From the NCBI GenBank assembly GCA_003586115.2, contig QVOM02000029.1, forward strand, positions 23,922,829 through 23,986,828: a stretch of 64,000 nt of DNA. Reading direction: 5' to 3'. The notes beneath the pieces were generated by a model, which was not told where the DNA came from, searched no databases, and saw only the letters and a list, made by a program, of their open reading frames with translations. This document shows positions 57,525 through 64,000 of the stretch, piece by piece. This stretch comes from Salvator merianae (taxonomy: Eukaryota; Chordata; Lepidosauria; Squamata; Teiidae). How positions within the stretch are numbered: the first letter of the stretch is position 1; every line of letters starts with the position of its first letter. The position numbers and the translations under genes are program-made.

Positions 57525-58110
57525 GGGCCTTTTCGCACTGAGCTCCCAGTAGTTGGCTTTGGACCGGAGGGGTTGGAGAACGCTGGCTGCCCTTTGCACT
57601 CCCGGCCAGAGGAACGGACCCGAAGCCGACCAGCAGAGGGAACAGTGCAAATGGCATCCACTAGTTCGGTACCGCACTCCGTACCATCGAGCTCCGCTTC
57701 GTACCATCGAGCTCTGCTTCGTAACCGGAGGGCTCGTTATGGAGCCAGCTTCGTAATGGCAGCTAGGCTGCCATGCCCAAAGGGCTATCCCGGGTGTGAA
57801 GCTTCGCACCCGGGTGTGAAAACTTCTTACCCGGGTGTGAAGCTTCGTACCACGCATGCGCAGCCGCGCCAGCCATGCCCGGCCGCCATTTCAAACGCGG
57901 ACGGGAGTGCGAAAGCACCGTGCCTGATCTTCGCTCCACCACGCAGGTAGGAATGAAGACAAGCTTTTACTTGTCTTGCCTTACCCAGGATCAGGTACGA
58001 ATCGGGTACGAAGTGGTTCGGATCGGGTGAGGCGCATGCCCGCGGCAGTGCAAAAGCTCCGTTCCAGCTAACGGACAAGAATGTTCCACCGCCGCAGTGC
58101 AAAAAGGCCC
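57525..58110. mobile_element. CpG-rich DNA transposon with internal repeats
   Basis: The ends are GGGCCTTTTCGCACTGAGC and GCAGTGCAAAAAGGCCC. TCT and TCG flank it (one difference). CCCGGGTGTGAAGCTTCG-type units occur three times in a row (57789-57850), just after a GCTTCGTACCATCGAGCTC duplication (57680-57725). The body matches 18980 and 56386 but keeps far more CpG, so it is likely a younger member. Long open frames on both strands are incidental. Confidence 0.82.
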
Positions 58111-58304
58111 TCGGTTCAGGAGGTATAAGGCCCATAAAGGAAGAGTTGGTTGAATGACAGGAGGTTCTTCTATTTGATCTCCTTGTGAATGTAGAGTTAT
58201 TTTCAGATCCTAACATGAGAAAGAAGGGTTGAGTACACACTAGATAAGAGATCTACATTTGCACACCTGTTCAAAATTACCTACAACCATTGTGATCATG
58301 TTGC
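58111..58304. other. Unannotated short stretch
   Basis: No recognisable feature between the transposon at 57525 and the L2 at 58305. Confidence 0.4.
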
Positions 58305-59076
58305 ATAAGTAGCGGGTTACAACAATTAAACCAACAACAACAAAAACATAAAATGCAAGTGATAAAACAGTAGCCTGAAAGTAGGGAGGGAAAGCTGTAC
58401 CTTTAGCCAAAGGCAAGGGTAAATAGGTACGTCTTTATTGCTCTCCTAAAAATGTAAAGTGAAGGAGCTTGATGCACCTCAGGGGCAAGAGTGTTCCACA
58501 GTCTGGGGGCCACCACTGAAAAGGTCCTATCCTGGGTGCCCACCCCTTTAGCTATGGAAGACAGTGGTACAACCAGGTGAGGCCCTTCACCTGCAGAACT
58601 TAAGGCATGGGCAGGTCAATATGGGAGAAGATGCTCCTTTAGGTATTTGGGGACCAAGCTATTTAGGGCCTTATAGGTTAAAATTAACACCTTGAATTGG
58701 ACTTGGTAGCAAATTGGCAGCCAGTGCAGCTTTTTAAAGACCAGCATGATATGCATCTGGCCAGCTGTTCCAGTCAGCAGCCTTGCTGCTGCATTCTGCA
58801 CCAGTTGCAGCTTCCGAACTGACTTCAAGTACAGCCCCATGTAAAGTGTGTTACAGTAATCCAATCTGGAAGTTATCAAAGCATGGATTACTGTGGCCAG
58901 ATCATCTCTTTCCAGAAGGGGTCATAGTTGGTGAACCAGCCATAGCTTGAGGTATGCATTCTTGGCCACCGCCTCCACCTGAGTTTCAAGTGTAAGTGCA
59001 GAGTCCAAGAGTACACCCAAATTCTGCACCTGTCCTTTCAGCGCAAAGCAACCCCATCTAGGGTCAGATGCCTTCC
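58305..59076 (-). mobile_element. L2-type LINE 3' part, 5'-truncated
   Basis: The minus frame carries SRLDYCNTLYMGLYLKSVRK, LQLVQNAAARLLTGTAG, LKKLHWLPICYQ and PKYLKEHLLPY, the same family as 34962-36605 (very similar text throughout). It is cut at the 5' side near 59076 and lacks the poly-ATTT tail at the 3' side. Not functional. Confidence 0.85.
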
Positions 59077-60343
59077 AACTTCAGGAGTTGTTATAGATAA
59101 AGTAGACTAATTAATAAACATGCAAGGATTGTTCCCAATTTTATATTGAAACTCAGCATCTCCAATTGGAAGTCAGCACAGATTAGAAATAAAGATGTCC
59201 CATTTGGGGTAGCAGATGTTCTTCACTGCCTTTCACTGACCCTATTTTGATGTGTTATATGTGACCCTTCGTCATTATGCATCAACCCTTTCTCTGATCA
59301 TCCACTCACTACATCCCTTCATGAACAATCTCTGGAGTGATCCACTGGGCTTGGTGCCCATGGAAAGCCGTTCTATGGCATGCTGCAAATGTTGCTACAG
59401 GCACAGAAATATGCAAGCATAAATATGCTAATGCAATTGCTGGCTTAGCAATTATTATTACAGACCATCCTGCTACTATTATTTCATTATCCCAACTGAC
59501 ATTTTAGTCACTCAGCCACAATTATAACATTTGGAAAATTGTAACTAAGCTAACATTACTTGGAATACTAGAAGAGAGAAATGGAACATTGCAAACTTCC
59601 ATCCATTAGCAATCAACAGTTTAATTCACAAAATGCTAAATGAAGAGCCTTCTAATTCCTTAATGGTATAATATGCTCAACCTTTACAACATAACACATT
59701 TGCATTTTAAAAGGAATTAAAGTATATAGCTAATGGCCTATGTTTGGAACTGTAAATATAACACACAGGAAGACAATTTTGCCTTAAACCAGTCTGTGTC
59801 TTTTTTTTCCTGCAGTTTGATTTCCTGAGAAACTTCAGAAAGGACATAATGCATTTAGTCCCACTAGTTAGAATCAAACCTTCATTCCACTAACAGTCTT
59901 GAACATTGCATACCTTTAAGAAGACTGTCTACTACCATTTTTTGTCACAAAGACAGTCAGTAACCTAGAAGCGACAGAACGGTGAGTGAAAGACATTGTT
60001 CTGATTATTGCAGAACATTCTGATGGCACCACTCTCAGGTATGATCCATACAGCACCAGAACTGAGTGTAGAAGAAGGAAAAGCCATCAAAAATGCCACG
60101 TCAATCAGTGCCGAGACGCATCACAGCACTGTAGACTATGACTTGCTGATATGGAATGATGGGACTTAAGTTCTGGAATATCCAGAGGGTTTCTATTATG
60201 CTTAGGAGCCTATACAGTTTTTTTGTCAACCCTCTTACAAATGTGAATGTTCAATAAAATGATGAAATAATTTATTTCATTATTTTAGCCTAGTGTCTCT
60301 AAAACCCCAGAAACAGCCCCAGAAGTGGCCTGTCTTCCAGAGC
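59077..60343. other. Unannotated stretch
   Basis: AT-rich sequence with no exon, RNA gene or element terminus recognised. Confidence 0.4.
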
Positions 60344-60556
60344 CTTAGGCTGTGATCAGACACAACAAAAAAAGCATCTCTGAGGCATCTTACTGAAGGC
60401 TCTGAGATGGGATTGTCCACACACCAGTCTGCCCCCCCCCCCCCCGAATATCCTATGCTAGAAAAGGTGGATATGAGAAGCTTGGGGACATGAGGGCCAC
60501 ACACTGTCTCTCTGAGACGTTACAAAGGCACCCCTCTGTGATGCCCAGTATAGCCA
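60344..60556. mobile_element. TTAGGCTGTGATCA-end DNA transposon, short copy
   Basis: The left end is TTAGGCTGTGATCAGACAC; the right end near CTGTGATGCCC is decayed. Shared words are ATCTCTGAGGCATC, GAGATGGGATTGTCCACAC and GCTAGAAAAGGTGGAT. The stretch 60405-60430 is the unoccupied equivalent of the hAT insertion at 20262. A C-run lies at 60433-60445. Confidence 0.6.
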
Positions 60557-60681
60557 TTTTTTTTTTTAATAATTATGGATTTTTGCTCCTGCTATAGCTT
60601 ACAACTTGGTCATCAAGCTTGCTTGCCTATTTGCATAAAAACAGGAACCTTGCAGAGACAGAAAACCAGCCCAAATAGGGA

Positions 60682-61127
60682 GTGTTGTACAGAAGGAAGA
60701 GTTAAGGCAGAAAGGCCAAAAGGCCATGGAGAAGACACAAGATAAAGATGCTAGGAAGAGGGAAAGTAGAGAAAAGTGGGTAAAAGTTTGTAGGAGTAGG
60801 AGCTTAAAACACACCTCCTGTTTCATCACAGTCCATTTGCATGAACACGTGATGGATGGGAATGTCTCTAAGGGGGTTAATGAATAATAATGAACATGTA
60901 ATGATGCACATAGTAGAAATAGTTAATAGAATGCATCTGTAAAAAATATAAAAGGTGATTAACTACAATGTTCCCTTAGTAGTTCCTTTGTGGCGAAAGC
61001 CCCAGGTGTTCTTTATTTGCTGGCAAATAAAGTTCTTACCATCACCTTAGCAGAAGAGTGTTTTGGGGACGTGTGAGCTCCAGGCAGCAGGCCTGTATAT
61101 CTGCCTATTGATTTACAGCCATAACAT
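60682..61127 (+). mobile_element. Possible solo LTR
   Basis: An ATATAAAAGG box (60947) is followed about 70 bp later by AATAAAGTTCTTACC (61026), the promoter and polyadenylation layout of an LTR. The block could begin TGTTG and end ACA, but flanking duplications do not match and no coding part lies next to it. It could also be an unrelated promoter-like patch. Confidence 0.35.
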
Positions 61128-61310
61128 GGTCATAGCCTGAGTGGCTCTTTCCATTGCTGGTTTGTGCACGGTAGTGACAGGAATGGAAACCCAGTCTGGC
61201 CTGCATAGGAACCCCCTTCAAAGTGGTCTCCCACTGGAGCCTTCTGAGTGTCATTTCCTGTGTCTAGGAAAACAAGGCCACTCTATTTGGCTTTGACAAA
61301 GTGTGACAAG

Positions 61311-61452
61311 GGGCCTTTCTGCACTTTCTACCTTAGAATGGGATAGTTATAGTCCAGCTGCTCCTGGTATAGCTGTGGAGTGCTTCACAGCTGTACCAGG
61401 AACAGCTGGACAATAATTATCCCATTCTAAGGTAGAAAGTGCAGAAAGGCCC
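61311..61452. mobile_element. 142-bp near-perfect palindromic MITE, AAG duplication
   Basis: The ends are GGGCCTTTCTGCACTTTC and GAAAGTGCAGAAAGGCCC, and the arms stay paired through CTACCTTAGAATGGGATA and CAGCTGCTCCTGGTA to a short loop around TGTGGAGTGCTTCACAG. AAG flanks both (61308-61310 and 61453-61455). Its arms equal the right-end subterminal motif of larger elements (for example 52786), so it looks like two right ends joined. Confidence 0.9.
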
Positions 61453-61805
61453 AAGGTAGGCACTTAAAACTTTCTTAACAGTGCTTGTGATGGGATGCTT
61501 GCTTAATGTGCATAGTTGTGCAGACCCCACACCACTCATGCTCTTGCACAGCACCATTTCAGAGTCATGAGGATCCTACCTCAGATTCCCAACTCTAATG
61601 GCCTATGTCAGGGGCAAACACAGGGTCTTTTTGCATTTACCTGGAGACCAGCCCATGGCACAGCCTCACCCTCTTCAAACCTCTCTCTTCTGCATGTGAA
61701 GATGGAAGACTGAGGCCCTGCCCACTCCCTGGACTGATCTATCTGCACTGGGATGGAGCTTGTCTTGATCTAGGTGGACAACATGGCCACCCATACCAGA
61801 ATACC
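61453..61805. other. Unannotated stretch
   Basis: No clear feature. A GGTCTTTTTGCATTTACCTGG-like stretch at 61624 may be another weak transposon end. Confidence 0.3.
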
Positions 61806-61938
61806 AATAGCCCTTTCTTCATTATATTTTAAATCTGTTTTAGGTATATTTTATATAATTTATATTTATACTATTGTGAACCACCCTGGAACTTCAGGTG
61901 ATGGGTGGAATATAAATAAATAAATAAATAAATAAATG
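61806..61938 (+). mobile_element. L2-type LINE 3' tail
   Basis: GTGAACCACCCTGGAACTTC, then GGGTGGAATATAAATAAATA and six or so AAAT units: the standard L2 3' end with an AAAT tail. Confidence 0.65.
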
Positions 61939-62410
61939 TCTGGTTGTAATAATGGATTGGGTGAGGATGATTATATTGAAGCTCTGGTTCCAAAAAAAGG
62001 TTCCCAGCAACACATCTCATGCTGGTTCTGCATATCTACTTCTAGAAGTAATAAGTATCTTGCAGTGAGATACTTTGGACACCATCCCTTGAGATGCCAT
62101 TTGGGAGAGCATGATTTCCAGTGCTCAACAGAGGTGTTTTAGAGAAGAAGAGGCATCTATCTGAGCCACAATCATGACACAGGTGCCCACAAAAATGTCA
62201 CCTTCTTTCTCAAGGGGAAACCTGGCCTCACTCTCTCCCTAACTGACCAGATCTGCAGTTTTAGAATACTTCTCTGTCACTTCATATTCAAAAAGTCTAT
62301 AAGTCATGAAATGTTGTCCAGCAACTTCTGATGGTCCAATTTAGATCCCATTCAGATTATGACAATTTTGCCTCAATGATGCATGCTCTAGTAACTTTTT
62401 TTTTTTCCTT
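61939..62410. other. Unannotated stretch
   Basis: No exon, RNA gene or element recognised. T-run at 62397-62406. Confidence 0.35.
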
Positions 62411-63487
62411 AACATAAGAACATAAGAGGAGCCTTGCTGGATCAGGCCACGGCCCATCTAGTCCAGCATTCTGTTCCACACAGTAGCCTACCAATTGCTT
62501 CTGGGCATTCTCAAGCTGAAGATAAAGGCAAAACCTTCACCTGCTCTTGACTCCCTGCAATTGGTTTTACAGACATCCTGCCTGTCTTTCCAACCTGGAG
62601 GCAGTACCTAGGCATCCATTCTAGTAGCCATTGATACACCTGACCTCCATGAATCTGTCCAATCCCTTCTTAAAGCTGTCCAGGCTGATGGCTGTCACCA
62701 CCTCATCCGGTAATAAATTCCACAGACCGACGAGCCTCTGGGTGAAAAAATACCTCCCCTTGTCAGTTCTAGCTCTCCTACCCATCAGCTTCAGAGAGTG
62801 CCCCCTGGTCCTAGCGTTGTGTGAGAGAGAAAAAAACTTCTCTTTATCCACCTTATCCATACCGTGCATGATTTTATATACTTCAGTCAGGTCTCCTCTT
62901 AAACGCCGCTTTTCAAGGCTGAAGAGGCCAAAGCGTTGCAGCCTGATTTCGTAAGGAAGGTGTTCCAGCCCCTTGATCATTCTGGTTGCCCTTTTTGCAC
63001 CTTCTCCAGTTCCACAATGGCCCTTTCTGCATTTGGCCTTATTGTGGATTATATCCCAGAATAGGAACCTGCTATCCATATGCTAGTGCGAACTATGAAA
63101 GGTCTTGCCCAGGGCCTACCATAGTCTGCACTAGCATGCAGATGACAGGTCCCTGTTCTGAGATATAATCTGGAAAAAGTCCAAGTGCAGAAAGGGCCAA
63201 TATCCTTTCTGAGGTGAGGTGACCAGAATTGTACACAATATTCCAAGTGTGGCCTCACCATAGATTTGTAAAGAGGCACAATGACACTTGCCGACTTGTT
63301 TTCTATTCCCTTCCTTATTACCCCAGCATTGAATTTGCTTTTTTCACTGCCGCTGCACACTGGGTTGACACCTTCATTGAGCTGTCTACCAGAACCCCAA
63401 GATCCTTTTCCTGGTCTGTCACAGAAAGTTTGGCCCCCATCAGTTTATAGGTATAATTGGGGTCCTTGGTCCCGATGTCCTTAGATT
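62411..63487 (-). mobile_element. CR1/L3-type LINE, interrupted by a foldback MITE
   Basis: It starts with AACATAAGAACATAAGAGGA, the reversed tail of this family, then GCCCATCTAGTCCAGCATTC. The minus frame gives KRATRMIKGLEHLPYEIR, FSLEKRRLRGDLTEVYKIM, GHSLKLMGRRARTDKGRYFF and LWNLLPDEVVTAISLDSFKK. Beyond the insertion (63019-63198) it resumes with [20 protein letters not shown] and ends with RT-proximal text to about 63487. The long intact frame marks a relatively young copy. RT and endonuclease are missing. Confidence 0.88.
63019..63198. mobile_element. 180-bp foldback MITE, copy 4, nested in CR1/L3
   Basis: The ends are GGCCCTTTCTGCATTTGG and GTGCAGAAAGGGCC. AAT flanks both (63016-63018 and 63199-63201). 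Removing it with one AAT restores a continuous CR1/L3 sequence (CCACAATATCCTTTCTG), so the boundaries and the 3-bp duplication are certain. Confidence 0.95.
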
Positions 63488-63840
63488 AGTGTGCTATGCT
63501 GTATAAGGAGATGCCTTTGAAGGTCTGCATAGATCAGAAATTAACATTTAAAATGCCACAGTAAGACTGCTTCTGAAAACAAGTAGATCTGCACATATAA
63601 ATTTTCCCAAATATTTCCATGCTCAGTTCAAATTACAGGTATTGGTCTCTAAAGTCTGACGTTATTAACTTGCAGAAGCAGACCAGATTCTTTGGTTACA
63701 ATCACAGGAGCTACTCTTTATATTCTTCTTCCAGCAATGAGGGAGAAGGTAGTACACATGGCATGGACTTTTATGTGTTGGCTTCCCTAAATAGACATTT
63801 GATCTAGTATCAGATTTTCAGCACTGGGCAAAGAGTCTCT
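63488..63840. other. Unannotated stretch
   Basis: AT-rich; no element end, exon or RNA gene recognised. Confidence 0.35.
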
Positions 63841-64000
63841 GGCCGTTTCTGCACTTGGACTGATCGTGGATTATATCCCAGACTAGGGACCTGCTATCCA
63901 CATGCTAGTACAAACTACGAAAGGGCCTACCATAGTCTACACTAGCATGTAGATGGCAGGTCCCTATTCTGAGATATAATCTGGAATAAGTCCAAGTGCA
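63841..64000. mobile_element. 180-bp foldback MITE, copy 5, cut by window edge
   Basis: The left end is GGCCGTTTCTGCACTTGG and the arms match copies 1 to 4 (GGATTATATCCCAGACTAGG, then the CTATTCTGAGATATAATC arm). The last bases are AAGTCCAAGTGCA, so the final GAAAGGGCC lies beyond the window. Confidence 0.85.

Noticed and set aside
57189..57857. 222-codon minus-strand open frame
   Set aside because: Covers part of a CpG-rich DNA transposon plus its flank; no domain, no relation to known proteins, composition follows the DNA.
1..64000. An undescribed defence or metabolic gene system
   Set aside because: No cluster of intact non-repeat genes exists; all recognisable coding text except one candidate exon belongs to inactive retroelements.

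Overview
This is a window of vertebrate nuclear DNA, most likely from a squamate reptile. The inference rests on the repeat mixture: L2-, CR1- and CR1/L3-type LINEs with their typical 3' tails, an L1 tail end, a Penelope-like remnant, hAT elements, many small foldback DNA transposons and long tetranucleotide microsatellites. Nothing bacterial, viral-genome-like or operon-like is present. No rRNA, tRNA or CRISPR array was recognised. No complete host gene is visible. The single good candidate for host coding sequence is one 166-bp exon at 9091-9256 (+), so the window is probably a large intron or intergenic interval around that exon.

Layout. 1-6130 holds an L2 3' end, a foldback element, a reverse-oriented Penelope-like remnant and a long decayed L2 (endonuclease plus reverse transcriptase). 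Two ~238-bp tandem units precede that L2, and a DNA transposon splits its RT domain. 6130-13760 holds small DNA transposons, the candidate exon, a CTAT microsatellite and a CR1 remnant. 13760-19460 has a CR1 inserted in an L1 tail, a hAT element, an L2 remnant, an R2/R4-like LINE tail and a foldback element. 20170-31000 carries nested hAT elements, more foldbacks and L2 fragments. 32500-36940 has a CR1 and the best-preserved L2 (RT motifs intact enough to read). 38580-45530 has transposon fragments, purine microsatellites and a back-to-back L2 tail pair. 46186-47335 is a CpG-rich hAT-type element with a 33-bp minisatellite and a 380-base assembly gap. 52275-54240 is a run of four foldback elements. 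55200-59076 has L2 pieces and CpG-rich transposons. 60344-64000 has an LTR-like segment, a 142-bp palindrome and a CR1/L3 copy interrupted by a 180-bp foldback.

The main pattern not explained by ordinary LINE annotation is a large set of non-autonomous DNA elements. They share a terminus close to GGGCCTTTYTGCACTT (variants GGGCCTGTTCACACTT and GGGCCTTTTCGCACTG) and, wherever ends are clean, 3-bp target duplications of mixed sequence (AAT, AGA, AAG, CTT, TAT, ATT, TAG). A second set starts TAGRGATGTGCA, has 8-bp duplications and is hAT-like. None carries a transposase here. Boundaries were read by eye, so ancient copies may be off by tens of bases. No database comparison was possible.
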